DNA of 64,000 nucleotides from an uncultured Phycicoccus sp. GTDB lineage: Bacteria; Actinomycetota; Actinomycetes; Actinomycetales; Dermatophilaceae. Location of the stretch: NCBI RefSeq assembly GCF_947495705.1, contig NZ_CANLZR010000001.1:372001-436000 (forward strand). The letters are read 5' to 3'. Each line of letters starts with the position of its first letter. The first letter of the stretch is position 1. Of this stretch, positions 35,317 through 43,566 are shown piece by piece. The notes under the pieces are model-generated. The model did not search any database and was not told the origin of the DNA. It worked only from the letters and a program-made list of their open reading frames with translations. The translations under genes were made by a program, and so were the position numbers.

Positions 35317-35946
35317 TCACGCGAGAACCGGGGGTCGGGTCCGGGTCCGCTTGAGCTCGTAGAACTGCGGGTACCCGCCGAGGAGCCGGGTGCCGTCGAA
35401 GACCCTGAGGGCGTCGTCACCGCGTGGGATCGCGTTGAGGACCGGCCCCGAGAACGCCACGCCGTCCAGGCTCGTGATGGGCGTCCCCACATCGCTACCG
35501 ACGAGCGCCACCCCGGCTTCGTGGCTGGCGCGCATCGCGCTGTCATGCTCCTCGGTGTCCATCGCGTCGACAAAGCCCGCCGGAAGCCCGGCGCGGGGGA
35601 GGGAGTCCCGCAGCGCGTCCCGGTACTCGGCCGCGGTCGGCCGTCGCCACACGTCGAAGACGCAATCGCCGAAGGCGGTGTAGAAGCCGTCGAGCGCCTC
35701 CTCGCCGAACCGGGTCGCCACCGCGGTCGCGACGCGGGCGGGGCCCCTGGACTCGACGACCGACCGCCGGTAGCCGGGGGCGAGGTCGGTGCGGTGCTCG
35801 TTGAGCAGAAACAGGCTCATCACGTGGTGGCGCACGACGAGCGGCCGCCGCGCGGCCGTCTCGTGCAGCCAGCGGGACGCGGTCCACGAGTAGGGGCAGA
35901 CCGGGTCGAACCAGAAGTCCACCGTCACCGTCTCCCGCGGATCCAT
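35317..35946 (-). CDS. DsbA-like thioredoxin-fold protein (mycothiol-dependent nitroreductase Rv2466c-like)
   Basis: Cytoplasmic thioredoxin-fold protein of 209 residues. The active-site region DPVCPYSWTASRWLHE (about residues 14-29) is followed by VMSLFLLNE, a pattern typical of the Rv2466c group that uses mycothiol or reduces electrophiles. Here the second active-site cysteine is absent (CPYS), so a one-cysteine, glutathionylation-like mechanism would be expected. ATG 35946 is preferred (GGGAG 5 bases upstream); GTG 35952 is an alternative. It is first of a three-gene set and divergent from a MarR gene; a perfect TATAAT on the minus strand (35984-35989) lies inside the MarR palindrome. Confidence 0.82.
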   Translation of the reverse strand: MDPRETVTVDFWFDPVCPYSWTASRWLHETAARRPLVVRHHVMSLFLLNEHRTDLAPGYRRSVVESRGPARVATAVATRFGEEALDGFYTAFGDCVFDVWRRPTAAEYRDALRDSLPRAGLPAGFVDAMDTEEHDSAMRASHEAGVALVGSDVGTPITSLDGVAFSGPVLNAIPRGDDALRVFDGTRLLGGYPQFYELKRTRTRPPVLA

Positions 35947-35977
35947 CGCCACTCCCGCTCTAGGATGGTCCTGTTCA

Positions 35978-35994
35978 CGAACTATTATAGTTCG
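35978..35994. promoter_or_regulatory. MarR-type operator overlapping divergent -10 boxes
   Basis: Perfect 17-bp palindrome CGAACTATTATAGTTCG. On the minus strand it contains TATAAT (35984-35989) for the thiol-protein operon and on the plus strand TATTAT (35983-35988) for the marR gene, so one bound dimer would block both promoters. A partial half-site GGACTATG follows at 36001. Confidence 0.75.
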
Positions 35995-36020
35995 AGTCTG
36001 GGACTATGTGAAGGGTGACG

Positions 36021-36455
36021 ATGGCACGAGAGCTCCCGACCAGCCTGCTGATGTTCATCGCCTCCCGCACCGCCTCGAACAGGGTGTTCGAGGCCGTCCG
36101 CGCGGCCGGCTTCCACGACGTCACCGTCGCGCAGGCCCGTCTGCTCATGGGCATCGACCCCGACGGCACCCGGCTCAGCGTCCTCGCCGCGCGGGCGCAG
36201 GTGGCGAAGCAGACGGCCACCGCCCTCGTGGACAGGCTCGAGCGGACGGGCTACGTCGAACGGGTTGCCGACCCCCTCGACGGGCGCGCCCGCCTCGTCC
36301 GGATGACGCCCCGGGCGCTGGCGATCCTGCCGCACGCCCGGGACGAGGAGGAGCGGATCGAGCAGGAGTGGCGAGACCACCTGGGCGCCGACCGGATGAC
36401 GCTGCTGCGCGGTGCGCTCGAGGATCTGCGCGAGATCACCGACCCCTACGCCTGA
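36021..36455 (+). CDS. MarR family transcriptional regulator
   Basis: Dimeric winged-helix repressor, 144 residues. The wHTH is visible: VTVAQARLLMGIDPDGTRLS, then the recognition helix region VAKQTATALVDRLERTGYVE, and the wing DPLDGRARLVRMT (about residues 86-98). Terminal helices form the dimer interface. It lies divergently from the DsbA-like gene with a perfect palindrome between them, so it probably represses itself and that operon in response to a small aromatic or thiol-reactive compound (inference). ATG 36021 is preferred over GTG 36015. Confidence 0.9.
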   Translation: MARELPTSLLMFIASRTASNRVFEAVRAAGFHDVTVAQARLLMGIDPDGTRLSVLAARAQVAKQTATALVDRLERTGYVERVADPLDGRARLVRMTPRALAILPHARDEEERIEQEWRDHLGADRMTLLRGALEDLREITDPYA

Positions 36456-36493
36456 CCGGGACCGGCGCTCGGCCGGGGCGGGCGTCCGTGTGC

Positions 36494-36499
36494 CACGAT
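36494..36499 (+). promoter_or_regulatory. -10 box (CACGAT) of the Rrf2 regulator gene
   Basis: CACGAT followed by 6 nt and GTG 36506; leaderless arrangement. Confidence 0.45.
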
Positions 36500-36505
36500 G
36501 CGGGC

Positions 36506-36970
36506 GTGGACATCTCGGCGCGGACCGACTACGCGGTCCGGGCCATGCTCATCCTGGCGGCGGCGCAGAGCGACGGCAGCGGCCCGGTCAGCGTCGAGAC
36601 CCTGGCCCAGCGGCAGGACCTCCCGCGCAAGTTCCTCGAGGCGATCGCCGCCGACCTGCGCACCGCAGGCCTCGTGACGAGCACCCGAGGGGCCAGAGGC
36701 GGCTACGCCCTCGCGCGTCCCGCGTCCGGGACCAGCCTCGGCGACGTCTTCCGTGCGGTCGACGGCCCGCTGGCCGAGGTCCGGGGGCTTCGCCCGCACG
36801 AGACCGCGTACGACGGCGTCGCCGAGCACCTGCCGACGGTGTGGGTCGCCGTCCGGGCGGCCCTGCGCGAGGTCCTGGACCGCACGACCCTCGCCGACGT
36901 CCTGCGCGGCGACCTCCCGGAGCACGTCCGGCGCCTCGCCGACGAGCCGGACGCCTGGCTCAACCGCTGA
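36506..36970 (+). CDS. Rrf2 family transcriptional regulator without cysteines
   Basis: Winged-helix regulator of 154 residues. It begins [18 protein letters not shown] and carries the recognition region [20 protein letters not shown] and the wing [18 protein letters not shown], all typical of Rrf2 proteins. The protein has no cysteine, so it cannot bind an Fe-S cluster like IscR or NsrR and is more like the cluster-free CymR type that controls sulfur metabolism (established for CymR; inference here). Last gene before the rpsP promoter. Confidence 0.9.
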   Translation: MDISARTDYAVRAMLILAAAQSDGSGPVSVETLAQRQDLPRKFLEAIAADLRTAGLVTSTRGARGGYALARPASGTSLGDVFRAVDGPLAEVRGLRPHETAYDGVAEHLPTVWVAVRAALREVLDRTTLADVLRGDLPEHVRRLADEPDAWLNR

Positions 36971-36998
36971 CCCACCGCCGGGGCGGGGTTCCGGCGGA

Positions 36999-37028
36999 TT
37001 CGGCCGCACTGCGCAGGTCTGGCAGAAT
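36999..37028 (+). promoter_or_regulatory. rpsP promoter
   Basis: TTCGGC (36999-37004), 18-bp spacer, CAGAAT (37023-37028). The GGCAGA/CAGACT surroundings and the TTCG -35 resemble the rplS promoter. Leader of about 120 nt to the GTG at 37158. Confidence 0.5.
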
Positions 37029-37041
37029 GGCGGGCTGTACC

Positions 37042-37078
37042 CGTCCGGTCGAGCCCAGCGCTTGGCACGGACCGGACG
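37042..37078 (+). other. hairpin in the rpsP leader
   Basis: Perfect 9-bp stem, 37042-37050 with 37070-37078 (CGTCCGGTC/GACCGGACG), closing a 19-nt loop that contains GCC/GGC pairing. It begins about 7 nt after the likely transcription start and could be a regulatory leader element. Confidence 0.45.
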
Positions 37079-37157
37079 CCTACACCGAGCAGTCGGCACC
37101 CCGCGCGAACCCGTGCGCGGTCTCGCCGTGCTCATCAGCTGCAAGGAGACCACACCA

Positions 37158-37730
37158 GTGGCCGTCAAGATCCGTCTCAAGCGCATGGGCAAGATCCATG
37201 CACCGTTCTACCGCGTCGTCGTCATGGACTCCCGCACCAAGCGGGACGGCCGGGCGATCGAGGAGATCGGCAAGTACCACCCGACCGAGGACCCCTCGGT
37301 CATCCAGATCGACAGCGAGCGCGCGCAGTACTGGCTCGGCAACGGCGCGCAGCCGACCGAGGCCGTCGCCGCCCTCCTGAAGATCACCGGTGACTGGCAG
37401 ACCTTCAAGGGCGAGCCCGGCACCGAGGGCACCCTGCGGGTCGCCGAGCCGAAGACGCCCAAGAAGGACCTCTACGAGGCCGCGCTCGCCGCCGCCGGCA
37501 AGACCTCCACGGACGGCTCCGGCGCCACGACGCCGAAGAAGAAGGCCGCCAAGAAGACCGAGGAGCCCAAGGCCGAGGAGACCCCGGCCGAGGAGCCGAA
37601 GGTCGAGGAGGCCAAGGTCGAGGAGCCGAAGGTCGAGGAGGCCAAGGCCGAGGAGACCGTCGAGGCTGCTGCCGAGACCGAGTCCGGCGAGGCCGCTGCC
37701 GGCACCGACGCCGACGCAGACAAGGCCTGA
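37158..37730 (+). CDS. rpsP: 30S ribosomal protein bS16 with long acidic tail
   Basis: Small-subunit ribosomal protein. Residues 1-85 are canonical S16 ([46 protein letters not shown]). The protein is 190 residues, over twice the E. coli length: after residue ~112 comes a basic [10 protein letters not shown] segment and then a tandem Glu/Lys/Pro-Val repeat ([19 protein letters not shown]) and an Ala/Glu/Asp end (TDADADKA). Actinobacterial S16 is often extended, but the repeat is notable. AAGGAG lies 9 bases before the GTG. It is co-transcribed with khpA. Confidence 0.96.
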   Translation: MAVKIRLKRMGKIHAPFYRVVVMDSRTKRDGRAIEEIGKYHPTEDPSVIQIDSERAQYWLGNGAQPTEAVAALLKITGDWQTFKGEPGTEGTLRVAEPKTPKKDLYEAALAAAGKTSTDGSGATTPKKKAAKKTEEPKAEETPAEEPKVEEAKVEEPKVEEAKAEETVEAAAETESGEAAAGTDADADKA

Positions 37731-37732
37731 CC

Positions 37733-37975
37733 GTGCTCGAGGAGGCTCTCGAGCACCTCGTCACCGGCATCGTCGACCACAAGGACGAGGTCCAGGTCCG
37801 GACGCGGGACCGTGGCCGCGGCGAGATCCTCGAGGTGCGCGTGCACCCCGAGGACCTCGGCCGGGTCATCGGCCGCTCCGGCCGGACGGCCAGTGCCCTG
37901 CGCACCGTCATGGGTGCGCTGTCGGGGGGCCGCCAGGTCCGCATCGACATCGTCGACACCGACCGGGTCCGCTGA
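37733..37975 (+). CDS. khpA: KH-domain RNA-binding protein KhpA
   Basis: Small RNA-binding protein of 80 residues with one type-II KH domain; the GxxG loop is in VIGRSGRT (residues 47-50). KhpA/KhpB heterodimers affect cell elongation and RNA metabolism in Gram-positive bacteria (family knowledge). The GTG starts 2 bases after rpsP, the conserved rpsP-khpA-rimM-trmD order. A strong hairpin follows the gene. Confidence 0.93.
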   Translation: MLEEALEHLVTGIVDHKDEVQVRTRDRGRGEILEVRVHPEDLGRVIGRSGRTASALRTVMGALSGGRQVRIDIVDTDRVR

Positions 37976-37987
37976 CCCGAGTCCACC

Positions 37988-38031
37988 ACGGCGGGGCGTC
38001 CCGGGAGCAGACTCCCCGGGCGCCCCGCCGT
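37988..38031 (+). terminator. strong hairpin between khpA and rimM
   Basis: 20-bp stem (37988-38007 with 38012-38031) with a CAGA loop, one mismatch and one G-T pair. It lies 12 bases after the khpA stop and is followed by CGTCGTCCTTGAGG. It could attenuate or process the rpsP-rimM message; rimM then has its own GAGGAGG ribosome-binding site. Confidence 0.6.
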
Positions 38032-38053
38032 CGTCGTCCTTGAGGAGGACCCA

Positions 38054-38593
38054 GTGAGCGAACCCGTCGTCATCGCCCGGATCGGCAAGCCGCACGGGCT
38101 GCGCGGCGAGGTCACCGTGCAGCTGCACACCGACCAGCCGGAGCGTCGCTTCGCCGACGGCGCCGTGCTCACCACCCAGGCCGACCCCGGCTCCGGGGTG
38201 CCCCGCACGCTCACCCTGCGCTCCACCCGGGTGCACCAGGGCGTCTGGCTCCTCGCGTTCGAGGAGGTCCCCGACCGCACCGGCGCCGAGGGCCTGCGCG
38301 GCACCCGCCTCGTCATGGACCCCGACGACGCGGCCGTCGTGGCCGAGGACGACGAGGACGCCTACGCCGAGGCCGACCTCGTCGGCCTCACCGTCGTCGA
38401 CCCCTCGGGCGCCACGCTGGGAGAGGTGGCCGGGCTCCAGCTGGGCGCCGCCCAGGACCGCCTCGTCGTCCGCCTCACCGACGGCCGCGAAGGGCTCGTG
38501 CCGTTCGTCGCGGCCCTCGTGCCCGAGGTCGACGTCGCCGGCGGCCGGGTGGTCCTCGACGCCCCGCCCGGGTTGTTCGACCTCGAGGCCTGA
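38054..38593 (+). CDS. rimM: ribosome maturation factor RimM
   Basis: 30S assembly factor that binds S19. The 179-residue protein has the N-terminal RimM beta-barrel ([22 protein letters not shown]), and a C-terminal PRC-barrel ([18 protein letters not shown] ... [17 protein letters not shown]). Length is normal. GTG start preceded by GAGGAGG. It ends 5 bases before trmD, the usual pair. Confidence 0.95.
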   Translation: MSEPVVIARIGKPHGLRGEVTVQLHTDQPERRFADGAVLTTQADPGSGVPRTLTLRSTRVHQGVWLLAFEEVPDRTGAEGLRGTRLVMDPDDAAVVAEDDEDAYAEADLVGLTVVDPSGATLGEVAGLQLGAAQDRLVVRLTDGREGLVPFVAALVPEVDVAGGRVVLDAPPGLFDLEA

Positions 38594-38598
38594 GCGTC

Positions 38599-39819
38599 GT
38601 GCGCCTCGACGTCGTCTCGATCTTCCCCGAGTACCTCGCGCCGCTGGACCTCTCGCTCATCGGCAAGGCGCGGCGCGACGGCGTCCTCGACCTGCACGTG
38701 CACGACCTGCGCGACTTCACCCACGACCGCCACCGCACCGTCGACGACAGCCCGTTCGGGGGCGGCGCCGGGATGGTCATGAAGCCCGAGCCGTGGGCCG
38801 AGGCGCTCGCCCACGTCACGCGCGCCGGGGCCACCGACGCCGCCCCGGTCCCGCACCTGATCGTGCCCGGCCCGGGAGGTGTCCCGTTCACCCAGGCGAT
38901 GGCGCACCGGCTGGCCGCCGAGCCCTGGCTCGCGTTCGCGTGCGGACGCTACGAGGGCCTCGACGAGCGGGTGTACGAGCACGCGGCCGAGCGGATGCCG
39001 GTCACCGTCGTCTCGCTCGGCGACTACGTGCTCAACGGCGGGGAGGTGGCCGTCCTCGCGATGGTCGAGGCGGTCGGGCGCCTGCTGCCCGGGGTGGTCG
39101 GCAACGCCGAGTCGCTCGTCGAGGAGTCGCACGAGGGCGGGCTGCTCGAGTACCCCGTCTACACCCGCCCCGCGTCGTGGGACGACGGCGGCACCGTGCG
39201 CGACGTCCCCCCGGTCCTCCTCTCGGGGGACCACGGCGCCATCGAGCGCTGGCGGCACGAGCAGCGGGTGGCGCGGACGGCGGCCCGCCGCCCCGACCTC
39301 GCGGCCGCGGCCGCGGCCGTCGCGGGGCTCGACGACCTCGACGTCCGGGTCGCGGCACCGGCCGACGCGGCCGAGCTCGTCGTCCTCCAGCGCGCCTGCT
39401 GGGTGCCCGAGCTCATGGTCTCCGGAGGCTGGGCCATCCCGCCCCTGGAGGAGTCCCTCGACGACACGGTGGCCGGGCTCGCCGGATGGACCACCTGGGT
39501 GGCCCGGGTGCGCGCCGACGGCGGGGCGCCGGGGCGTCTCGTCGCGTCCGTGCGGGGGCGGGTGCGGCCGGGGGACCCGACGGTCTGGGAGACCGGGCGG
39601 CTGATGGTCGCCCCGGACCTCCAGGGGCGCGGGATCGGCCGGGCCCTCCTGGAGCTGGCGGAGGCAGGGGCGCCGCCCTCGGTCTCGACGTACTGGCTCA
39701 ACACGAGCAGCGCGGTGCCGGCGAACATCCGCCGCTACCGCCGCTCCGGCTACCGCCCGGTCCCCGGGGAGGGCGCCTGGCCCGGCACGGTCGACCTCAC
39801 CAAACGCCGCCGCCCCTGA
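38599..39819 (+). CDS. trmD: tRNA (guanine37-N1)-methyltransferase TrmD fused to a GNAT acetyltransferase
   Basis: Residues 1 to about 240 are complete Trm[16 protein letters not shown], the [17 protein letters not shown] loop, [13 protein letters not shown] and [13 protein letters not shown] of the trefoil knot, and YTRPASWDD. This enzyme makes m1G37 in tRNAs and prevents frameshifting. Residues ~250-406 add a GNAT domain ([42 protein letters not shown] with the acetyl-CoA motif QGRGIGRA). The join is in frame without a stop. The GNAT substrate is unknown; a second tRNA or ribosome-linked acetylation is only a guess. GTG start 5 bases after rimM. Confidence 0.93.
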   Translation: MRLDVVSIFPEYLAPLDLSLIGKARRDGVLDLHVHDLRDFTHDRHRTVDDSPFGGGAGMVMKPEPWAEALAHVTRAGATDAAPVPHLIVPGPGGVPFTQAMAHRLAAEPWLAFACGRYEGLDERVYEHAAERMPVTVVSLGDYVLNGGEVAVLAMVEAVGRLLPGVVGNAESLVEESHEGGLLEYPVYTRPASWDDGGTVRDVPPVLLSGDHGAIERWRHEQRVARTAARRPDLAAAAAAVAGLDDLDVRVAAPADAAELVVLQRACWVPELMVSGGWAIPPLEESLDDTVAGLAGWTTWVARVRADGGAPGRLVASVRGRVRPGDPTVWETGRLMVAPDLQGRGIGRALLELAEAGAPPSVSTYWLNTSSAVPANIRRYRRSGYRPVPGEGAWPGTVDLTKRRRP

Positions 39820-39838
39820 CCGTCCCGGCCTCGGACGG
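39820..39838. terminator. small hairpin between trmD and the convergent transporter gene
   Basis: CCGTCC (39820-39825) pairs with GGACGG (39833-39838) around a 7-nt loop, immediately after the trmD stop; could serve both convergent genes. Weak support. Confidence 0.3.
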
Positions 39839-39873
39839 GGGAGCAACGGCGCGGTCCGGCGGCCGGCGCCGGC

Positions 39874-40632
39874 TCAGGGCCGCAGCGACTCCCGCAGGTC
39901 CGCGGGCAGCAGCAGCCCGCGCCCGATGAGGTCCTCCGCCACGACCGCCGTCACCGTCTGCGCCGCCATGATGCCGACGAGGACGAGGACCTGCGCCGCC
40001 GCGGCCTGCGCCGGGGTCCCGCCGCCGAGCAGCACCCCGATGAACGCACCGGGCAGCGTGACGAGCCCCGCCGTCCGCACCTGGTCGAGCCCCGGTACGA
40101 GCGCCTCGGGCACCCGCCGGTGGATGACCTCCCCGACCGCCTGGGCGCGGGTGAGGCCGAGCGACAGCGCCGCCTCGTACTGCCCCTGCTCCTCACGCAA
40201 CGCGGCGAACGCCCGCCGGCACACCAGGGTGTGCCCGTTCATCGTGTTGCCGGTGATGATGCCGACGACGGGGATGAGCGCGATCCCGGTCGGCGGGATG
40301 GTGCGCGTCGCGAGGACGACGACCACCACGGGCAGGAGCCCCGCCAGCATCGCGACCGTCGCCCACTGCCACGCCCCGCGCGCCTCGACCCGCCCCGTGG
40401 TCGTCACGACCGCGACAGCGAACATCACGCACAGCAGCAGCACCGACAGCAGGACCGAGCGGACCACGACGGTGATGACGACTGCTGCGACCCCCAGCTG
40501 CCCGATCGCGCGGGCCATCGCCAGGACCGGCGAGGCCGGCCGGGCGATCCGTCCCGCGACGTAGCCGGCGACCGTCACCCCGAGAAGCAGGACGACGGCC
40601 AGGGCGACGGGGAGTCCGGGGTCGATCGTCAC
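39874..40632 (-). CDS. UPF0014/FetB family ABC transporter permease-like protein
   Basis: Integral membrane protein of 252 residues with about seven helices. The UPF0014 signature region GNTMNGHTLVCRRAFAALRE (about residues 122-141) and EAALSLGLTRAQAV / RTAGLVTLPGAFIGVLLGGG are present, as in FetB, the membrane partner of the ATPase FetA in iron export of E. coli. No ATPase gene is adjacent, so the partner is elsewhere or absent. GTG 40632 is selected by the TATCCT box 6 nt upstream; longer starts would add an Arg-rich non-homologous tail. Confidence 0.85.
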   Translation of the reverse strand: MTIDPGLPVALAVVLLLGVTVAGYVAGRIARPASPVLAMARAIGQLGVAAVVITVVVRSVLLSVLLLCVMFAVAVVTTTGRVEARGAWQWATVAMLAGLLPVVVVVLATRTIPPTGIALIPVVGIITGNTMNGHTLVCRRAFAALREEQGQYEAALSLGLTRAQAVGEVIHRRVPEALVPGLDQVRTAGLVTLPGAFIGVLLGGGTPAQAAAAQVLVLVGIMAAQTVTAVVAEDLIGRGLLLPADLRESLRP

Positions 40633-40638
40633 CGGTGC

Positions 40639-40644
40639 AGGATA
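40639..40644 (-). promoter_or_regulatory. -10 box (TATCCT) of the FetB-like gene
   Basis: Minus-strand TATCCT, 6 nt before GTG 40632; leaderless arrangement, back to back with the rplS promoter. Confidence 0.5.
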
Positions 40645-40667
40645 GGTGGGCCCGGCCCGGTGCGGAT

Positions 40668-40697
40668 TTCGTGGCGGCGCGTCACCTCTGGCAGACT
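40668..40697 (+). promoter_or_regulatory. rplS promoter and leader
   Basis: TTCGTG (40668-40673), 18-bp spacer, CAGACT (40692-40697). The leader of about 155 nt up to ATG 40859 contains short GC-rich inverted repeats but no clear known element. GATTTCGT also forms the -35 region of rpsB. Confidence 0.45.
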
Positions 40698-40858
40698 GGG
40701 TCGCTGCGTCCCGTCGACGAACGGCCCCCGCCGCAGGGGGAGTGCCCCGGACCCCGGTCCGACCCGGCATGAGGCCCGGCAGGACGCCCCGAACGAACCA
40801 GAGCAGCACCGAGATCCGCGGATGACCTGTGGCAGCCCGCGAGAAAGCGACATCCGTC

Positions 40859-41218
40859 ATGCAGCGTTTCGACGACATCGACCTCGCGTCGATGAAGAGC
40901 GACATCCCCGACTTCCGCGCCGGCGACACGGTCAACGTGCACGTCAAGGTCGTCGAGGGCACGCGTTCGCGTATCCAGGTCTACAAGGGCGTCGTCATCC
41001 GTCGCCACGGCGGTGGCGTCGGCGAGACCTTCACCGTCCGCAAGGTCTCCTTCGGTGTCGGCGTCGAGCGGACCTTCCCGCTGCACACCCCGGTCGTCGA
41101 CAAGATCGAGGTCGTCACCCGTGGTGACGTCCGCCGCGCGAAGCTGTACTACCTGCGCGACCTGCGCGGCAAGGCCGCCAAGATCCGCGAGAAGCGCGAC
41201 ACCCCCGCGAAGGTCTGA
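40859..41218 (+). CDS. rplS: 50S ribosomal protein bL19
   Basis: Large-subunit protein at the 30S-50S interface. 119 residues; begins [20 protein letters not shown] and contains [22 protein letters not shown] and [29 protein letters not shown] (shown in parts), all canonical. ATG 40859 is chosen because it gives the family N-terminus; an upstream GTG at 40829 would add ten non-homologous residues. Located between trmD and the signal peptidases as usual. Confidence 0.95.
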   Translation: MQRFDDIDLASMKSDIPDFRAGDTVNVHVKVVEGTRSRIQVYKGVVIRRHGGGVGETFTVRKVSFGVGVERTFPLHTPVVDKIEVVTRGDVRRAKLYYLRDLRGKAAKIREKRDTPAKV

Positions 41219-41261
41219 CGACCCACCGCGGGCCCCGGGGGGTCCTCGCAGGTCGGGGGAC

Positions 41262-41267
41262 TACCCT
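41262..41267 (+). promoter_or_regulatory. -10 box (TACCCT) of the S26-like gene/lepB/rnhB operon
   Basis: TACCCT followed by 7 nt and GTG 41275; leaderless arrangement. Confidence 0.5.
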
Positions 41268-41274
41268 CGGCGGA

Positions 41275-41646
41275 GTGACGGCCCCCTCACGCACCGACCC
41301 GGCCCCCGCCCTCGCGGCGAGTGCCGGGTCGCGGCGTCCCCGGGTGCTCGCGACCATCGCCGTCGGGCTCGTCGTCGCCGCGGTCGTCCGCGGTGTCGTC
41401 CTCGAGTCCTACGTCGTCCCCTCGGCCGCCTTCGAGCCGACCTTCGAGCCAGGAGACCGTGTGCTCGTCCTGAAGACCGACCGCAGCACCGAGGCCGGTG
41501 ACGTCGCCCTCGTCGAGGACGACCGGGGGGCCCTGCTCCTCGTCCCGGCCGACGAGGCGGCGGGTGATGTCGTCGGCACGGTCCTCTGGCGCTACTGGCC
41601 CCTGACCCGGGTCGGCCCGGTGACGGCGCCCAGGCCTCCGGCGTGA
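41275..41646 (+). CDS. signal-peptidase-I-like protein lacking the catalytic serine and lysine
   Basis: A 123-residue membrane protein that looks like the first half of signal peptidase I: one membrane helix (ATIAVGLVVAAVVRGVVLES) followed by a box-B-like VPSAAFEPTFEPGDRVLVLK. In active enzymes this segment reads PSxSMxPT; here the catalytic Ser position is Ala and Met is Phe. Box D with the catalytic Lys and the GDHR box are missing; the protein ends shortly after a WRYWPLTR segment. It overlaps lepB (GTGA), so the two are co-translated. It may be a regulatory or structural partner of LepB, or a decaying paralogue; the intact frame and coupling favour function. Confidence 0.75.
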   Translation: MTAPSRTDPAPALAASAGSRRPRVLATIAVGLVVAAVVRGVVLESYVVPSAAFEPTFEPGDRVLVLKTDRSTEAGDVALVEDDRGALLLVPADEAAGDVVGTVLWRYWPLTRVGPVTAPRPPA

Positions 41647-42404
41647 GCGCCCCCGAGCAGGCGCGCGAGGGCGTCGACGAGCCGTCGCCGAAGGACCGCG
41701 CGACCTCGATGGGCCGCTGGGTGGGTGCCGCGGTCAAGGAGGTCGCACTCGTCCTCGTCATGGCGATGGTGCTGTCGTTCGTCGTCAAGACGTGGTTCCT
41801 CCAGGCGTTCTTCATCCCGTCGGGCTCGATGGAGAACACCCTCCTCGTCGGCGACCGGGTCGTCGTCTCGAAGCTGACGCCCACCCCGATCGACCTCCAG
41901 CACGGCGACGTCGTCGTCTTCGAGGACCCCGGCGACTGGCTGGGTTCCGGCCCGCCGTCGGACGAGCGCACCGGGGTCGCCGGCGCGGTGCACGACGTGC
42001 TCGTCTTCGTCGGGCTGCTGCCGAGCGAGTCCGAGGACCACCTGATCAAGCGCGTCGTCGGCCTCCCGGGCGACCGCGTCGAGTGCTGCGACGCCCAGGG
42101 GCGCCTCACCGTCAACGGCGTCCCCGTCGACGAGCCGTACGTCCACACCGGCGACGTCCCCAGCTCGATGACCTTCGACATCACCGTGCCCGCCGACCGC
42201 GTCTGGGTCATGGGCGACCACCGCTCCGACAGTGAGGACTCCCGGTTCCACGACCCCGCCGGCGACGGCACCGACGGCTCGGTGCCCGTCGACCGGGTCA
42301 CGGGGCGGGCCGTCGCCGTCGTCTGGCCGTTCACGCGGTTCGCGTGGCTCTCCGACTACCAGGCCGCGTTCGCGGGCGTCCCGTCGGCCCCCGCGCAGCC
42401 GTGA
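41643..42404 (+). CDS. lepB: signal peptidase I (S26A), second copy
   Basis: Active-looking signal peptidase of 253 residues. One N-terminal membrane helix ([20 protein letters not shown]), box [21 protein letters not shown] with the catalytic Ser, box [16 protein letters not shown] with the catalytic Lys, and [16 protein letters not shown] Gly/Ser/Pro insertion (about residues 98-135) separates B and D. It is translationally coupled to the serine-less homologue upstream and to rnhB downstream, the conserved rplS-lepB-rnhB order. Together with the copy at 20562 the genome has at least two functional type I signal peptidases. Confidence 0.95.
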   Translation: MSAPEQAREGVDEPSPKDRATSMGRWVGAAVKEVALVLVMAMVLSFVVKTWFLQAFFIPSGSMENTLLVGDRVVVSKLTPTPIDLQHGDVVVFEDPGDWLGSGPPSDERTGVAGAVHDVLVFVGLLPSESEDHLIKRVVGLPGDRVECCDAQGRLTVNGVPVDEPYVHTGDVPSSMTFDITVPADRVWVMGDHRSDSEDSRFHDPAGDGTDGSVPVDRVTGRAVAVVWPFTRFAWLSDYQAAFAGVPSAPAQP

Positions 42405-43135
42405 GCCCGGCACCGCGCTCGCGCCGCCCGAACCTGCGGGTCGAGCGGGCCCTGCAGCGCGACGGGCACCGGGTCCTGGCCGGGATGGACGAGGTGGGCC
42501 GCGGCGCCCTCGCCGGTCCCGTGACCGTGGGGGTCGTCGTCATCGACGAGACGTGCCGCACCGCACCGCAGGGCGTCCGTGACTCCAAGCTGCTGCAGCC
42601 GCACGCGCGGGAGGCGATGGTGCCCCGCATCCAGCGGTGGGCGCTGTGCCATGCCGTGGGCCACGCGAGCGCCGAGGAGATCGACGCCGTCGGGATCATC
42701 GCGGCCCTCCGCCTCGCCGGCACCCGGGCGCTCGCTGCCTGCGCGGTCCGCCCGGACCTCGTCATCCTCGACGGCAACCACGACTGGCTCACCGCGCCGG
42801 AGGACGTCGGCCTCCTCGCGTTCGCCCACGAGGACGCCGTCGTGACCCCGCCGGTCACGACGATGATCAAGGCCGACCTCACGTGTTCGTCGGTGGCCGC
42901 CGCGAGTGTCCTCGCGAAGGTGACCCGCGACGAGATCATGGTCGGACTCGGGGCCGAGGACGGCGAGCACGCCGCCTACGGCTGGGTGGGCAACAAGGGG
43001 TACGCCGCGCCGGACCACCTGGAGGCCCTGCGCCTCCACGGCCCCTCGCCGTGGCACCGCCGGTCGTGGCGACTGCCCGGCGCGATGCACGAGAATGACC
43101 ACGTGACCGATCTGATGCCGGCAGGAGAGCGATGA
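42401..43135 (+). CDS. rnhB: ribonuclease HII
   Basis: Removes ribonucleotides from DNA and RNA of RNA-DNA hybrids. The 244-residue protein has the signature [15 protein letters not shown] with the catalytic DE pair, [24 protein letters not shown] with the third acid, and [22 protein letters not shown]. Length is normal with a short C-terminal extension. GTG start overlaps the lepB stop, and the gene overlaps the DUF2469 ATG by four bases. Confidence 0.95.
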   Translation: MSPAPRSRRPNLRVERALQRDGHRVLAGMDEVGRGALAGPVTVGVVVIDETCRTAPQGVRDSKLLQPHAREAMVPRIQRWALCHAVGHASAEEIDAVGIIAALRLAGTRALAACAVRPDLVILDGNHDWLTAPEDVGLLAFAHEDAVVTPPVTTMIKADLTCSSVAAASVLAKVTRDEIMVGLGAEDGEHAAYGWVGNKGYAAPDHLEALRLHGPSPWHRRSWRLPGAMHENDHVTDLMPAGER

Positions 43136-43446
43136 GCTCGGAGGACCTCGAGAAGTACGAGAGCGAGGCGGAGCTCGCGCTGTACCGCGAGTACCGCGAC
43201 GTCGTCGGCCTGTTCAGCCACGTCGTCGAGACCGAGCGCCGCTTCTACCTGTGCAACAGCGTCGACGTGGCGGTGCGCTCGGACGGGGGAGAGGTGTTCT
43301 TCGACGTCACGATGCACGACGCGTGGGTGTGGGACATCTACCGGCCCGCGCGGTTCGCGAAGACGGTGCGTGTCGTGACGTTCAAGGACGTCAACGTCGA
43401 GGAGCTGGCGAAGAGCGAGCTCGAGCTGCCCAAGGGCGAGTTCTAG
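43132..43446 (+). CDS. DUF2469 family protein
   Basis: A 104-residue acidic protein conserved only in Actinobacteria immediately after rnhB. It is almost invariant: [58 protein letters not shown] and VKDVNVEEL-like end. Function unknown; no catalytic motif can be named. Strict synteny with rnhB suggests a housekeeping role. Confidence 0.93.
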   Translation: MSSEDLEKYESEAELALYREYRDVVGLFSHVVETERRFYLCNSVDVAVRSDGGEVFFDVTMHDAWVWDIYRPARFAKTVRVVTFKDVNVEELAKSELELPKGEF

Positions 43447-43474
43447 GCCGCATCGCCCGGGGCGGCGGGTGGCC

Positions 43475-43516
43475 CCGTCGTCCACAGGCCCCGCGTGCGG
43501 GCTCCGTCGTCCACAG
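43475..43516 (+). repeat. direct repeat of CCGTCGTCCACAG in the DUF2469-yraN gap
   Basis: Two exact 13-bp copies (43475-43487 and 43504-43516), 29 bp apart. Each contains CGTCCACA, one base off the actinobacterial DnaA box core TTGTCCACA. Confidence 0.55.
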
Positions 43517-43566
43517 ATCCGTCGGAGGCCGTGGCGGGTCGAGGCACTCCTCGCTTGGCTCGGGGC

